A DNA stretch of 58,585 nucleotides from Alphaproteobacteria bacterium (GCA_030041335.1 JASHOB010000181.1:1-58585), one strand, 5' to 3'. Counted from the stretch's first letter, positions 8,112 through 18,475 are shown. Translations and numbers: made by a program. Notes: generated by a model from the letters alone, not told the origin.

Positions 8112-9482
8112 TTATACCGCGCGGCGCCATTCCGTCTTGCCGCCCGGCTTGTCCTCAAGAAGGATGCCACGGACGGCCAGTTCCGCGCGAATGCGGTCGG
8201 CCTCGGCAAAATTCTTGGCCTGGCGGGCTCTGAGCCGCGCATCGATCAAGGCATCGATATCGGCGGTCTCGCCGGTGGCGCCCTTGAGCCAGACTTCCGG
8301 CGCTTGCTGCAACACGCCCAAGAGGGCGCCGCTTGCACGCAACTCGCTGGCCAGCCTGGTTTTTTCGGCGGTACCGGTGGCCTTGTTCAGATCGTTCAGC
8401 ATTTCGTGGAGCGCCGCCTGCGCCTGCGGCGTGTTGAGATCGTCTTCGAGGGCCGTCAGGAACTCAGGTGACACATCGCCCGATGTTCCATCGGGCGCAT
8501 GGCGCAGCGCCAGGTAGTAACGGTCGAGAGCGTGCTTCGCTTGAATCAGCCGCTCGTCGTTCCAATCGAGCGGGTCGCGATAGTGGCTCATCAGCACGGC
8601 GTATCGTGCGACTTCACCGGGGACCTCGGCCAGCACCTCACGAATGGTGCGAACGTTGCCGACCGACTTCGCCATCTTCTCGCCGTCGACGGTGACGAAG
8701 CCGTTGTGCAGCCAATACCGGGCGAAAGGCCGGCCATTATGGGCAGAAACACTCTGCGCGATTTCGTTCTCGTGGTGCGGGAAGATCAGATCAAGACCCC
8801 CGCCATGGATGTCGAAGGTCCAGCCGAGATGGGTCTCGCTCATGGCCGAGCATTCGATGTGCCAGCCCGGCCGGCCGCGTCCCCATGGACTGTCCCACCC
8901 GGGCAGGTCGGGTGGTGACGGTTTCCACAGCACAAAGTCTGCCGGATCCGCCTTGTAGGGCGCAACCTCGACCCGCGCGCCGGCAATCATCTCATCGCGC
9001 GATCTGCCGGAAAGTTTGCCGTAGTCTGGATCGCTGGCGACCCTGAACAAGACATGGCCATCGGCGCGATAGGCGTGCTGCGATGCGATCAATGCCTCGA
9101 TCATGCGGATGATCTGCGGAATATGTTCGGTCGCCCGCGGCTCCACGGTCGGCGGCAAGCAGCCTAAGGCCGCGACATCCTCATGAAACGCCCGCGCCGT
9201 GCGTGTGGTCAGGTCGCGAATGCTTTCGCGGTTTGCCGTGGCTGCAGCATTGATCTTGTCATCGATGTCCGTGATATTGCGGGCATAGCGCACGTGGCCT
9301 TCGCCGTAACGATGGCGCAAGAGCCGGAACAGCACATCGAACACGATCTCCGGCCGCGCATTGCCGATGTGAGCGAAGTCGTAGACCGTCGGGCCGCAAA
9401 CATACATGCGAACGTCGTTGGGATCGATCGGCTCGAACCGTTCTTTGCGGCGCGTCGCCGTATTATAGAGATAGAGCGGCAT
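8112..9482 (-). CDS. cysS: Cysteine--tRNA ligase
   Basis: This class I aminoacyl-tRNA synthetase charges tRNA-Cys. The HIGH-type signature is FAHIGNARP (His at residue 38) and the KMSKS loop is KMAKSVGN. The zinc site is indicated by Cys29 in MYVCGPTVYD, by ECSAM and by HHENE. The DALR domain and C-terminal tail complete 456 residues, a normal length. The ATG at 9482 matches the family start MPLYLYNT, and upstream in-frame codons are extraneous. OsmC ends 5 bp upstream and cimA begins immediately downstream. Confidence 0.97.
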   Translation of the reverse strand: MPLYLYNTATRRKERFEPIDPNDVRMYVCGPTVYDFAHIGNARPEIVFDVLFRLLRHRYGEGHVRYARNITDIDDKINAAATANRESIRDLTTRTARAFHEDVAALGCLPPTVEPRATEHIPQIIRMIEALIASQHAYRADGHVLFRVASDPDYGKLSGRSRDEMIAGARVEVAPYKADPADFVLWKPSPPDLPGWDSPWGRGRPGWHIECSAMSETHLGWTFDIHGGGLDLIFPHHENEIAQSVSAHNGRPFARYWLHNGFVTVDGEKMAKSVGNVRTIREVLAEVPGEVARYAVLMSHYRDPLDWNDERLIQAKHALDRYYLALRHAPDGTSGDVSPEFLTALEDDLNTPQAQAALHEMLNDLNKATGTAEKTRLASELRASGALLGVLQQAPEVWLKGATGETADIDALIDARLRARQAKNFAEADRIRAELAVRGILLEDKPGGKTEWRRAV

Positions 9483-9487
9483 GGTCC

Positions 9488-9937
9488 TTAGCGCACGATC
9501 GTCGCTTCGTGGCGCACGGGAAAGTTGACCGAGCTGGCGATGAAGCACTCGTCGTGGGCCACTTCGTGCGCCGCCCGCGCTCGTGCCAAGTCAGCCCCGG
9601 GCGCCACGGTCACGTGCGGTCGTAGCGTCACTTCGGTGAAGCGCATGCGGCGATCCTTGATCGCCATGGTTCCCTCCGCAGCATCCTCATAGGCGAGTAC
9701 CACGATACCGCTGCGAGCGCATACCGCGAGATAGCTCAGCATGTGGCAAGCCGCGAGCGAGATCAGGAGCAGGTCCTCGGGATTGTAGAGCAGCGGGTCG
9801 CCCTTGAAAGCGGCATCCGCAGAACCGCGGGTGGCGGCTTTGCCGGGCACGGCGATGCGATACTCCCGCGCGTAGCTGTCATAATCGCGGGTCTCGCCGC
9901 GCCACGAAATCGTCGCCCGATAGGAATGATTGGCCAT
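9488..9937 (-). CDS. OsmC/Ohr-family peroxiredoxin-like protein
   Basis: This is a small OsmC-fold protein. The family reduces organic hydroperoxides with two cysteines. Candidates are the Cys in SLAACHMLSYL and the Cys in HDECFIASSVNFP, both in the expected places. Start ATG 9937 (MANHSYRATISW) gives 149 residues, standard for the family; a longer frame exists but lacks homology. It heads the OsmC-cysS-cimA-trmJ run. Physiological substrate is not known. Confidence 0.85.
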   Translation of the reverse strand: MANHSYRATISWRGETRDYDSYAREYRIAVPGKAATRGSADAAFKGDPLLYNPEDLLLISLAACHMLSYLAVCARSGIVVLAYEDAAEGTMAIKDRRMRFTEVTLRPHVTVAPGADLARARAAHEVAHDECFIASSVNFPVRHEATIVR

Positions 9938-10082
9938 TGCTCTACCTTCGCGGTGGGCCGCTTGGCTTGTCAACCCACCGGTCTCACGAGGCACAATTGC
10001 TCGGATGAGTTGACGGCAGACGGAAATGCTATTCTAGCTATTGGTGTAGCACGCTTTCGCCGCGGCCGGCAGGCCCGGCATC

Positions 10083-11750
10083 TCAGGCTTTGCTATAAGA
10101 GTCGCGCAAGGCGACGGTGCGGTTGAAGACGAGCCGGCCAGGGACAGAGCTGCTATCGCGGCAGAAATAGCCCTGCCGTTCGAACTGGACGGCCTCCGTC
10201 GCGTTCGATCGCGCAAGCGCCCGCTCGACCCGGGCATCGCTCAGCACTTCGAGCGAATTGGGATTGAGATCGGCCAACACGTCACCTTCGGCGCCGGGAT
10301 CGGGACGGTCAAAAAGCCGGTGATAGAGCCGGACCTCGGCGGCCGCCGCGTGCTCGGCCGAAACCCAGTGGATGGTGGCCGCCACTTTGCGGCCGTCAGG
10401 CGCGTTGCCGCCGCGGGTCGCCGGGTCATAGGTGCAGCGCAACTCGACAATTTCGCCCGCGGCATCCTTCACCGCTTCCCGGCAGGTGAGGAAATAGGCA
10501 TAGCGCAACCGCACCTCGCGTCCCGGCGCAAGGCGGAAGAATTTCTTGGGCGGATGCTCCATGAAATCGTCGCGCTCGATATAGAGTTGGCGGCCAAACG
10601 GGATCTTGCGGGTGCCTTGCGATGGATCGTCCGGATGGTTGGCCGCATCGAGCTCTTCGCCGCTGCCGTCGTAATTCTCGATCACGACCTTGAGCGGCCG
10701 CAGTACGGCCATGCGGCGCGGCGCGACCTTGTTGAGATGCTCGCGCACCGCGAAATCGAACATCGCGATGTCGACGACGCTATTGGCGCGGGCAACGCCG
10801 ACGCGGCGGACGAAATCGCGAATGGCTTGGGGCGGAACGCCGCGTCGCCGCAGCCCCGCCAGGGTTGGCATCCGCGGATCGTCCCAGCCATCGACGTGGC
10901 GGTCGCGCACGAGTGTGGTCAGCGCACGCTTCGATAACACGGTATAGCCGATGTTCAGTCGCGCGAACTCATACTGGTGAGGCCGCGACGGCACGGGCAA
11001 GTGTTCGAGCAGCCAGTCATAAAGCGGGCGATGGTCCTCGAACTCAAGCGTGCACAGCGAATGGGTCACTCCCTCGATCGCGTCCGACTGGCCGTGAGCA
11101 AAATCGTAAGTCGGATAGATGCACCATTGGTCACCGGTGCGCGGGTGATTGGCGTGGAGGATGCGATAAAGTATCGGATCGCGCAGATTGATATTGCCTG
11201 ACGCCATGTCGATACGTGCGCGCAGCGTCCGCGCGCCGTTCGGATATTCGCCCGCCCGCATGCGACGGAACAGGTCGAGGTTTTCGGCAATGGCGCGCCC
11301 GCGAAACGGGCTGTCGCGTCCGGGCTCGGTCAGCGAGCCGCGATTGGCGCGAATTTCCCCTGCGGTCTGATCGTCGACATAAGCAAAACCGGTCTGAATG
11401 AGGTGCTCGGCCCAGCGATAAAGCTGCTCGAAATAATCCGAGGCATGATGAAGGTGACGGCCCCAATCGAATCCCAGCCAGCGCACGTCGCGCATGATCG
11501 CGTCGATAAATTCCTGCTCTTCCTTCGCAGGGTTGGTATCGTCGAAACGCAGCGCGCAATGGCCGCCATATTCTTGGGCGATGCCGAAATTGAGACAGAT
11601 CGACTTGGCGTGGCCGATATGGAGATAACCGTTCGGCTCCGGCGGAAACCGTGTGACGATGACCGCCGTGCGTCCCGCTGCGCGATCGTCGTCGATGATG
11701 TCGCGAATGAAGTCGCGCCCAGCCTCGCTAACACGGCTATCGGCAGACAT
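10083..11750 (-). CDS. glnS: Glutamine--tRNA ligase
   Basis: This class I synthetase charges tRNA-Gln directly. The HIGH motif is in [15 protein letters not shown] near residue 40, and the KMSKS-like motif is VLSKRAL. Two C-terminal beta-barrel anticodon-binding domains follow, including [13 protein letters not shown] and the usual C-terminal RTVALRDS. Length is 555 residues, as in E. coli GlnS. GlnRS is patchy in alphaproteobacteria, many of which use GatCAB amidation instead; gatCAB is not in this window. It lies 38 bp downstream of nadE on the same strand. Confidence 0.96.
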   Translation of the reverse strand: MSADSRVSEAGRDFIRDIIDDDRAAGRTAVIVTRFPPEPNGYLHIGHAKSICLNFGIAQEYGGHCALRFDDTNPAKEEQEFIDAIMRDVRWLGFDWGRHLHHASDYFEQLYRWAEHLIQTGFAYVDDQTAGEIRANRGSLTEPGRDSPFRGRAIAENLDLFRRMRAGEYPNGARTLRARIDMASGNINLRDPILYRILHANHPRTGDQWCIYPTYDFAHGQSDAIEGVTHSLCTLEFEDHRPLYDWLLEHLPVPSRPHQYEFARLNIGYTVLSKRALTTLVRDRHVDGWDDPRMPTLAGLRRRGVPPQAIRDFVRRVGVARANSVVDIAMFDFAVREHLNKVAPRRMAVLRPLKVVIENYDGSGEELDAANHPDDPSQGTRKIPFGRQLYIERDDFMEHPPKKFFRLAPGREVRLRYAYFLTCREAVKDAAGEIVELRCTYDPATRGGNAPDGRKVAATIHWVSAEHAAAAEVRLYHRLFDRPDPGAEGDVLADLNPNSLEVLSDARVERALARSNATEAVQFERQGYFCRDSSSVPGRLVFNRTVALRDSYSKA

Positions 11751-11788
11751 CTGCTCGGCCTCCCGGAATCGGATTCTTCTCGCCTTGG

Positions 11789-13513
11789 CTACGGTGCAAC
11801 CGGCGTCGGCGCGCGGGGTAGGCCGCCCGGCTCGTCCATCGGCGTCGCGCGGGGCAGCCAGTCTTGGAAGGCGTTGGTGATCGGATAGCGGCGGTCGCGG
11901 CCGAAAGCGCGGCGGGTGATCTTGACCCCCGGCGGCGCTTGCCGGCGCTTGTACTCGGCGCGGTCAAGCATTCGCCATACGCGACGCACCGTCTCCATGT
12001 CGTGGCCGCGCGCCACGATCTCATCCACCGGCATTTCATGCTCGATCAGGCATTCGAGGATATCATCGAGTTTCTCATAGGGCGGCAGCGTGTCCTGATC
12101 GGTCTGATCGGCCTTGAGCTCGGCCGTCGGCGGCTTGGCGATGACGCGGTCAGGCATGACTCGGCCCTTCGGGCCGAGCAGGCCCTCGCCGTGGTTGGCG
12201 TTTCGCCACCGCGACAAAGCAAACACCGTCATTTTGTAGACATCCTTCAACACCGCGAAACCGCCACACATATCGCCGTAAAGCGTGGCATAGCCCACCG
12301 ACATCTCTGACTTGTTGCCGGTCGAGAGCACCATCCAGCCGAACTTGTTGGAGAGCGCCATCAGCGTGATGCCTCGCGCCCGCGATTGCAGATTCTCCTC
12401 GGTGATGTCGGCATCGCGCCCGGCGAACGCCGGCGCGAGCATGCCGCCGAACGCGGCGACCGCCGGCTCAATATCGATGGTGCGCAGGTCGACGCCAAGG
12501 AGGCGCGCGACTTCGGTTGCGTCTTCGAGACTGGCGCCCGAGGTATAGCGCGATGGCATCATCACACAATGCACCTTGTCTGCGCCGAGCGCATCGACCG
12601 CGATCGCCGCCGAAAGCGCCGAATCGATGCCGCCCGAAAGACCCAGCACGACGCCGGGGAACCGGTTCTTCCGTACGTAATCGCCGAGGCCCAGTACCAT
12701 GGCGCGATAGATCGCCGCCAGCTCTTCCGTGGGCGGCACCATCGTCCCCTTTTGAGGCAGCCAGCCTCCGTCGCCGCCGCGCCGCCACTCGGTCTTGACC
12801 AGCGCTTCGCGCCAATCGGGTGCCTGGACTTTCAAGTTGCAATCGACACCGAGCACGAAGGACGCGCCGTCAAACACCAGCTCGTCCTGGCCGCAGACCT
12901 GATTGACGTAAGCGACAGGAAGTCCGCTTTCGCGGACTCGCATCAGCGCAAGCGACACTCGCTCGTCACGCTTGTCCCGCTCATAGGGCGAGCCGTTGAT
13001 GACCAGCAGGAGCTCGGCGCCGCTTTCGGCCAGCCCCTCCGTCACGTCCGGCGTCCACATGTCTTCGCAGATCATCAGGCCAATGCGGACGCCCTTGACG
13101 ACGATTGGGCCCGGGACGGGGCCAGGCGCAAATACGCGCTTTTCGTCGAATACCCCGTAGTTCGGCAGCTGGTGCTTGAAGCGCAGCGCCGTCACGCGGC
13201 CGTTATCGAGCAGAGCGGCCGCATTGTAGAGCTTGCCGTCCTGACGCCAGGGCGTGCCGACGATCACCGCCGGGCCCGGGCCCATCGTCTGCGCGAAATG
13301 CCTCACCGCCGCCTCGCAGGCGGTGGTAAAAGCCGGCTTCAGCACCAGGTCTTCGGGTGGATACCCGGCGACGAACAATTCCGTCGAGACGATAAGATCG
13401 GCGCCGAGTTTGGCAGCCTCGGCGCGCGCCCTGGTGAATTTGGCGAGATTGCCATCAATGTCGCCGACCGTGGGGTCGAGTTGTGCCAGAACGACGGTAA
13501 GTGCGTCTGTCAT
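11789..13513 (-). CDS. nadE: Glutamine-dependent NAD(+) synthase
   Basis: It amidates nicotinic acid adenine dinucleotide to NAD with ATP and glutamine. The N-terminal nitrilase-type glutaminase domain (about 1-260) has the Glu-Lys-Cys triad: Glu45 in [10 protein letters not shown], Lys in [10 protein letters not shown] and Cys in LMICEDMW. The C-terminal synthetase domain has the PP-loop [10 protein letters not shown] near residue 293. Length (574) fits the two-domain type. The ATG overlaps the pncB stop by 4 bp (ATGA), indicating translational coupling with the preceding step of the NAD salvage route. Confidence 0.95.
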   Translation of the reverse strand: MTDALTVVLAQLDPTVGDIDGNLAKFTRARAEAAKLGADLIVSTELFVAGYPPEDLVLKPAFTTACEAAVRHFAQTMGPGPAVIVGTPWRQDGKLYNAAALLDNGRVTALRFKHQLPNYGVFDEKRVFAPGPVPGPIVVKGVRIGLMICEDMWTPDVTEGLAESGAELLLVINGSPYERDKRDERVSLALMRVRESGLPVAYVNQVCGQDELVFDGASFVLGVDCNLKVQAPDWREALVKTEWRRGGDGGWLPQKGTMVPPTEELAAIYRAMVLGLGDYVRKNRFPGVVLGLSGGIDSALSAAIAVDALGADKVHCVMMPSRYTSGASLEDATEVARLLGVDLRTIDIEPAVAAFGGMLAPAFAGRDADITEENLQSRARGITLMALSNKFGWMVLSTGNKSEMSVGYATLYGDMCGGFAVLKDVYKMTVFALSRWRNANHGEGLLGPKGRVMPDRVIAKPPTAELKADQTDQDTLPPYEKLDDILECLIEHEMPVDEIVARGHDMETVRRVWRMLDRAEYKRRQAPPGVKITRRAFGRDRRYPITNAFQDWLPRATPMDEPGGLPRAPTPVAP

Positions 13514-14646
13514 GGCGTGGTTCCCGCGCGGCGCTCCAGAAGGAACTCGCGCCCTTTTTTCACCATCGGTTTATCGTCGTAGGCCACGATATCCGCCGTT
13601 GCATAGGTTTCGGTCCAGTGCTCCGGCAAATAGGAGCCGGTACCGATCACGTCAATCGGGGCGACGGCCGCCGCCATCATACGGCATTTCGCCGGCGAGA
13701 AACCCGAGCTGGCGACGATTTTTACCGTCGCATAGCCCGCGGCGTCGAGCGACTGCCGCAGATGCCAGATCGCGGCCGCGCTGACGCCAGTGCCGACCAG
13801 GTGGCGAAGATCGGTCTCCGAGCGATAGCCGCGAATTGATTGGGGTGCCGCGCGCGCCAGGACTTCGTAGGAACGGTCGAGGTCGAGGCCTTCGATGTAG
13901 CGGCCGCCATGCGTGTCGATTCTGAGCGACAATTGGCGCGCGGCCGCGAGGTCGGGAAATGCCCGTGCGACCGCGAGAGCATCGGTGATTTCGCGGCCGA
14001 AATAATCGATCAGCACGGTAAGCGGCTCGTCGGGGAAGGTGGCGCGGAACATTTGCGCCGCTCGCAGCGTCGAGCCGGCGTAGCCGATCAGGGCATGAGG
14101 CATGGTGCCGCGTCCGCGCTCGTTGCCGAACCAGTGTGCGGTCGCGTCCGTGGCATTGGCGATAAAGCCGACGGCGCCGGCGTCGCGTTTGGCTGCCGCC
14201 GAGCCGACCGATGCCGCGTAGGCCATCTGCTCCGCCATCTCGGTTCCGGCACAGTGCCGGGCGTCCATCGCGAGGAACGCCGTCTTGGGCAAGTCGACGC
14301 ACATGGCATGGGCATTGTAGGCGGCGACGCAAGGCGGCCCGAGTTTCTGCAGATAGACGGTCTCGAGATCGACGAGATGGTAGAGCGAGCCGGAGAGATA
14401 GATCATCGGCTCGCCGGCGCCGACCCAGTCGCCCTCGCGGTAAAGCAGCTCGATCTCGAACTTGGTGCCGCGCGCGGCGGCCATCGTTTCGAGAAATTCG
14501 ATGGCGAAGCGAGGTGCCGCGATCACGGGGCGACGCATGAAGATGGCGTAGGTCGCGCGGCAATCGCCGAACTTGTCGACGATCGTCTTGGTGCGCAGGA
14601 AATAACTGTCAGTGAGGCGCGAGAGATCGGCCAGCGCGTCGGGCAA
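13510..14646 (-). CDS. pncB: Nicotinate phosphoribosyltransferase
   Basis: It joins nicotinate and PRPP to nicotinate mononucleotide in the Preiss-Handler salvage route. Family features are LTDSYFLRTK at the start, a DTHGGRYIEG segment, SSGFSPAKC and GTGSYLPEH, which form the type II phosphoribosyltransferase barrel. The open frame continues far upstream inside the DAHP synthase gene. I set the start at TTG 14646, just after that gene's stop, because GAGGA lies 5 bases before it. This gives 378 residues, on the short side for PncB but typical of one bacterial subgroup. It overlaps nadE by 4 bp. Confidence 0.85.
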   Translation of the reverse strand: MPDALADLSRLTDSYFLRTKTIVDKFGDCRATYAIFMRRPVIAAPRFAIEFLETMAAARGTKFEIELLYREGDWVGAGEPMIYLSGSLYHLVDLETVYLQKLGPPCVAAYNAHAMCVDLPKTAFLAMDARHCAGTEMAEQMAYAASVGSAAAKRDAGAVGFIANATDATAHWFGNERGRGTMPHALIGYAGSTLRAAQMFRATFPDEPLTVLIDYFGREITDALAVARAFPDLAAARQLSLRIDTHGGRYIEGLDLDRSYEVLARAAPQSIRGYRSETDLRHLVGTGVSAAAIWHLRQSLDAAGYATVKIVASSGFSPAKCRMMAAAVAPIDVIGTGSYLPEHWTETYATADIVAYDDKPMVKKGREFLLERRAGTTP

Positions 14647-14654
14647 TGCAGTCC

Positions 14655-16040
14655 TCAGAAAGCGGCCACGGCCCGGCGGCTGACCTCGCCGGTGCGCTTT
14701 TTTTTCAGCGCTTCTGCGATCAGGAAGGCAAGCTCCAGCGCCTGGCTCGCGTTCAGTCGCGGGTCGCAGTGAGTGTGGTAGCGGTCGGAAAGACTGGACT
14801 CGGTGATCGCCTGGGCACCCCCGATGCATTCCGTCACGTCCTGGCCGGTCATTTCGAAATGTACGCCTCCGGCATAGGAGCCTTCGGCCTCGTGCACCGC
14901 AAAAAAGCCGCGCACCTCGGCGAGAATGCGATCGACCTGTCTCGTCTTGTAGCCGATGCTCGAGATGATGGTATTGCCATGCATCGGGTCGCAACACCAC
15001 ACCACCTTACGACCCTCGCGGGCGACCGCGCGTATCAGCGGCGGCAGTTTTGCTTCGACCTTGTCGGCGCCCATGCGCGCGATCAGCGTCAGCCTGCCCG
15101 GCTCGTTCTCGGGATTGAGTGTCTCGATCAACCGCAGGAGCTCGCCTGGTTCCAGCGTCGGCCCGCATTTGAGGCCGATCGGATTCTTGACGCCGCGCAC
15201 GAACTCGACGTGCGCACCGTCAGGCTGGCGTGTACGGTCGCCGACCCACAGCATGTGCGCGGAGCAGTCGTACCAATCGCCGCTGGTCGAATCGATACGG
15301 GTTAACGCTTCTTCATACGGCAGCAACAACGCTTCATGCGAGGTGTAGAAGTCGGTTTCGCGAATTTGCGGCGTCGTCTCGGAGGTCAGTCCGACGGCCG
15401 CCATGAAGTCCAGCGTCTCCGAAAGCCGGTCCGCCATTTCCTGATAGCGCGCGCCGGCGGGACTCGAGGCGACGAAACCCTGGTTCCAGCTATGGACGCG
15501 GTGCAGGTCGGCGTAGCCGCCCTGTGCGAAGGCTCGCAGCAGGTTGAGCGTCGCCGCTGCCTGGCTGTAGGCGCGCAGCATGCGCTGCGGATCGGGTGTG
15601 CGCGAGGCGGGATCGAAATCCATGCCGTTGACGATGTCGCCGCGATAAGCGGGCAGGGTCACGCCGTTCTGCGTCTCGGCGTCGGCGGTGCGCGGTTTAG
15701 CGAATTGGCCCGCCATGCGACTGACCTTCACCACCGGGCATGCAGCGCCGTAAGTCAGAACCACGGCCATTTGCAAGAGGACACGAAATGTATCGCGGAT
15801 ATTGTTGGGGTGAAACTCGGCGAAGCTTTCGGCACAATCGCCGCCTTGCAGCAGGAACGCGTTGCCCTCAGCGACCGCGCCCAGGCCGGCTTTGAGCCGC
15901 CGCGCTTCACCCGCAAACACGAGCGGGGGGAAATTGCGCAACGTCGTCTCGACCGACGACAGCGCCGCGGTGTCCGGATAATCGGGGACCTGCTTGATCG
16001 GCATGCCCCGCCACGTTTCAGGGCGCCATTTCGTCACCAT
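14655..16040 (-). CDS. aroG: 3-deoxy-7-phosphoheptulonate synthase, class II (plant type)
   Basis: This first enzyme of the shikimate pathway condenses phosphoenolpyruvate and erythrose 4-phosphate. The class II family is clear from [13 protein letters not shown] (metal-ligand Cys), [45 protein letters not shown] and [12 protein letters not shown]. Length is about 461 residues, normal. ATG 16040 has GAGGAG four bases upstream and is preferred over the GTG at 16043. Downstream genes for NAD salvage (pncB, nadE) follow with almost no gap. The symbol is by analogy with mycobacterial AroG; aroF is also used. Confidence 0.93.
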   Translation of the reverse strand: MVTKWRPETWRGMPIKQVPDYPDTAALSSVETTLRNFPPLVFAGEARRLKAGLGAVAEGNAFLLQGGDCAESFAEFHPNNIRDTFRVLLQMAVVLTYGAACPVVKVSRMAGQFAKPRTADAETQNGVTLPAYRGDIVNGMDFDPASRTPDPQRMLRAYSQAAATLNLLRAFAQGGYADLHRVHSWNQGFVASSPAGARYQEMADRLSETLDFMAAVGLTSETTPQIRETDFYTSHEALLLPYEEALTRIDSTSGDWYDCSAHMLWVGDRTRQPDGAHVEFVRGVKNPIGLKCGPTLEPGELLRLIETLNPENEPGRLTLIARMGADKVEAKLPPLIRAVAREGRKVVWCCDPMHGNTIISSIGYKTRQVDRILAEVRGFFAVHEAEGSYAGGVHFEMTGQDVTECIGGAQAITESSLSDRYHTHCDPRLNASQALELAFLIAEALKKKRTGEVSRRAVAAF

Positions 16041-16122
16041 CACTCTCTCCTCGGCCCAAGCCTATCACGGATTTTGGCCTCCGTAACAATTCTTGCACCT
16101 CATTTCGGCTCGGGCGAAACTG

Positions 16123-16134
16123 GTTCTCGAGAAC
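16123..16134. promoter_or_regulatory. Perfect 12-bp palindrome in the aroG / liv operon divergent region
   Basis: GTTCTCGAGAAC is self-complementary over all 12 bases and sits 21 bp before the binding-protein ATG, in the 114-bp gap between divergent aroG and the ABC operon. It may be an operator for a dimeric regulator. No regulator gene is adjacent, and chance cannot be excluded. Confidence 0.4.
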
Positions 16135-16154
16135 AATATTGGGGGGCGCCTCTC

Positions 16155-17579
16155 ATGAACATGCGTGCTTGGTCCGCCGTCACGGCTTTAGCGATGAGCC
16201 TGGCGCTACCCGCTCTTGCGCAGGACAACCGGGAGCCGGTCAAGATCGCGGTCATTCAGGATTCGACCGGACCGCTACAGCCTTACGCCGAGCAGATGAT
16301 TACCGGATTCAAGCTCGGGCTCGAATACGGCACCAAAGGCACCGGGGTGGCGGGCGGCCGCAAGATCGAGGTCATCTACAAGGATAGCCAGACCAAGCCG
16401 GACGTAGGCCGCAACCTATTGAACGAAGCCTACAACGACGATCATGTCGATCTCGCGGTCGGTGGCACCAACTCGGCCGTGGCGCTGGCCATGCTGCCGG
16501 TGGCGCAGGAGAACAAGAAGATCCTGATCGTCGAGCCGGCGGTGGCGGATTCGATCACCGGCGACAAGTGGAACCGCTACATATTCCGGACCGGACGCAA
16601 CTCTTCGCAAGACGCGATCTCGAACGCGATCGCCATTGGCAAGCCGGGCACCGCGATCGCAACGCTGGCGCAGGACTACGCCTTCGGCCGCGACGGTGTT
16701 GCCGCCTTCAAGAAGGCACTCGCCTCGACAGGGGCGCAGTTGGTTTATGAAGAATATGCGCCACCTGCGACCACCGATTTCACCGCGCCGGCGCAGCGCA
16801 TTTTCGACGCCCTCGGCAAGGTCAAGGCGGACCGGAAGATCATTTGGGTGATCTGGGCCGGTGCCGGTAATCCGCTCGGCAAGCTCAAGGAGCTCGACCC
16901 GAGCCGGTTCGGCATCGACATTTCGACCGGCGGCAACATTCTGCCGGCACTGGTATTCTATAAGCTGTTCCCCGGCATGGAGGGGGCTACCTACTACTAT
17001 TACGACGCCGCCAAGAATCCGGTGAACGATTGGCTCGTCAAGGAGCACGAGAAGCGCTTCAACGGTCTGCCGCCGGATTTCTTTACCTGCGGCGGGTTCG
17101 CGGCAGCGATGGCGGTGGTGACCGCCCTCAATGCCACGCACGGCAATACCGATACCGAAACACTGATCGCGGCGATGGAAGGCATGAAGTTCGACACGCC
17201 CAAGGGAGAAATGATCTTCCGCAAGGAAGACCATCAGGCGTTGCAAGAGATGTATGCCTTCAAAATTAAGGTCGACCCCAACGTCAAATGGGCCATCCCT
17301 GAATTGACGCGGGTCATCAAGATCAGCGACATGAATGTGCCGATCCTCAACGGCAACGCGATGAAGACGGCGCAGGCGACGCCGCCGGCCGCACCCGGGG
17401 CGGTTGCGCCGGCAGCCCCGAAGCCGGGCGCCGCACCGCCTGCGAAAGCCGAGACGCCGCCGGCGCCGACGTCGCCACCCCCGGCAGCGTCATCGAACAA
17501 CACTACCATCATTGTCGTAATCGCCGTGGTGGTCGTGATCGTCATTGGCGCGCTCCTAATATTCCGCCGCAGGGCGTAG
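16155..17579 (+). CDS. Branched-chain amino acid-type ABC transporter binding protein with C-terminal membrane anchor
   Basis: This is a type I periplasmic binding protein of the LivK class, the substrate receptor of the operon that follows. A signal peptide (ALAMSLALPALAQ) precedes KIAVIQDSTGPLQPYAEQM and the two-lobed fold to about residue 400. The C-terminus is unusual: about 45 residues rich in Pro and Ala (from about 405) lead to roughly 21 strongly hydrophobic residues (about 450-470) ending in RRRA. This predicts a binding protein tethered to the inner membrane by its C-terminus. ATG 16155 is chosen because the long in-frame upstream extension lies opposite aroG and hides the signal peptide. 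The ligand is unknown: amino acid, amide or aromatic acid are all possible. Confidence 0.9.
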   Translation: MNMRAWSAVTALAMSLALPALAQDNREPVKIAVIQDSTGPLQPYAEQMITGFKLGLEYGTKGTGVAGGRKIEVIYKDSQTKPDVGRNLLNEAYNDDHVDLAVGGTNSAVALAMLPVAQENKKILIVEPAVADSITGDKWNRYIFRTGRNSSQDAISNAIAIGKPGTAIATLAQDYAFGRDGVAAFKKALASTGAQLVYEEYAPPATTDFTAPAQRIFDALGKVKADRKIIWVIWAGAGNPLGKLKELDPSRFGIDISTGGNILPALVFYKLFPGMEGATYYYYDAAKNPVNDWLVKEHEKRFNGLPPDFFTCGGFAAAMAVVTALNATHGNTDTETLIAAMEGMKFDTPKGEMIFRKEDHQALQEMYAFKIKVDPNVKWAIPELTRVIKISDMNVPILNGNAMKTAQATPPAAPGAVAPAAPKPGAAPPAKAETPPAPTSPPPAASSNNTTIIVVIAVVVVIVIGALLIFRRRA

Positions 17580-17719
17580 CGCCGGCGACAGCTGCTTGGT
17601 TCCGCGGCCTTCGAGATCCGGCCTGGCACCGCTCCCCGCACGGAGGTACGTTGGAAAGCCGTCCTTGTGCCGACGCGCCAAGCTTCACAACGCATCGACG
17701 ATGCCGACCTGGGCGCCTC

Positions 17720-18475
17720 ATGTCTATCGTGCTTGAGACCCGAGATCTCTCGGTCCATTTCGGTGGTCATGTCGCGGTCGACGGCGTCAGCTGCGCCTTC
17801 GACCGCGGCATCCTGACCGCGATCGTCGGACCCAACGGCGCCGGCAAGTCCACCTACTTCAACCTGATCTCGGGCCAGTTGCGGGCGACGGCGGGCGCGG
17901 TACTGCTGGAGGGCCGCGATCTGACCGCGCTATCCGCGCCGAAGCGAACGCAGCTCGGCCTCGGCCGGGCGTTTCAGCTCACCAACCTGTTTCCGAGCCT
18001 GACGGTGCTGGAGAACGTCCGTCTCGCATTTCAGGCGCGGCTCGGACCCGGGCTCGATTTCCTGACCATGGCGATCAGCCATAGCGAGCTGCACGACCGG
18101 GCCGTCGCGTGCCTCGAGCGCGTCAAGTTGCAGACGCGCGCGACATTCCCGGCGGCGGCGCTGCCCCACGGCGATCAACGCAAGCTCGAGGTGGCAATCC
18201 TTCTGGCGTTGGATCCTCTCGTCTTCATGTTCGATGAGCCGACCGCAGGCATGAGCGTCGACGAAGTGCCGACCATTCTCGATTTGATCGAGGAGATCCG
18301 CGAGCAGCGCGACAAGACCATCCTCCTTGTCGAGCACAAGATGGAGGTGGTGCGGCGCCTCGCCGATCGCGTCATCGTGCTGCATCAGGGCAAACTCGTG
18401 GCCGACGGCGCGCCGGCCGCGGTGGTCGCGTCGACGATCGTGCAGGAAGCCTATCTCGGTGTTGCACATGTCTGA
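17720..18475 (+). CDS. livG: Branched-chain amino acid-type ABC transporter ATP-binding protein LivG
   Basis: This cytoplasmic ATPase subunit powers the LivHM-type permease. The Walker A motif is GPNGAGKSTYF and the Walker B region is VFMFDEPTAGMS. The Q-loop and the Liv-type segment LGLGRAFQLTNLFPSLTVLENV are clear. The signature is degenerate, LPHGDQRKLEVA, as is usual for LivG (LSYGEQRxLEIA). ATG 17720 matches the family start. It lies 140 bp after the binding protein and overlaps livF by 8 bp. Confidence 0.93.
   Translation: MSIVLETRDLSVHFGGHVAVDGVSCAFDRGILTAIVGPNGAGKSTYFNLISGQLRATAGAVLLEGRDLTALSAPKRTQLGLGRAFQLTNLFPSLTVLENVRLAFQARLGPGLDFLTMAISHSELHDRAVACLERVKLQTRATFPAAALPHGDQRKLEVAILLALDPLVFMFDEPTAGMSVDEVPTILDLIEEIREQRDKTILLVEHKMEVVRRLADRVIVLHQGKLVADGAPAAVVASTIVQEAYLGVAHV

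Noticed and set aside
6708-8471. Plus-strand open frame of 587 codons opposite cimA and cysS
   Set aside because: It is a shadow frame. Both genes beneath it have complete family motifs, and the putative product has no recognisable domain.
14647-15000. In-frame 5' extension of pncB into aroG
   Set aside because: Overlap with conserved DAHP synthase sequence on the same strand makes it implausible; a TTG with Shine-Dalgarno follows the aroG stop.
15336-16154. In-frame 5' extension of the anchored binding protein
   Set aside because: It lies opposite aroG and would bury an evident signal peptide; ATG 16155 is the start.
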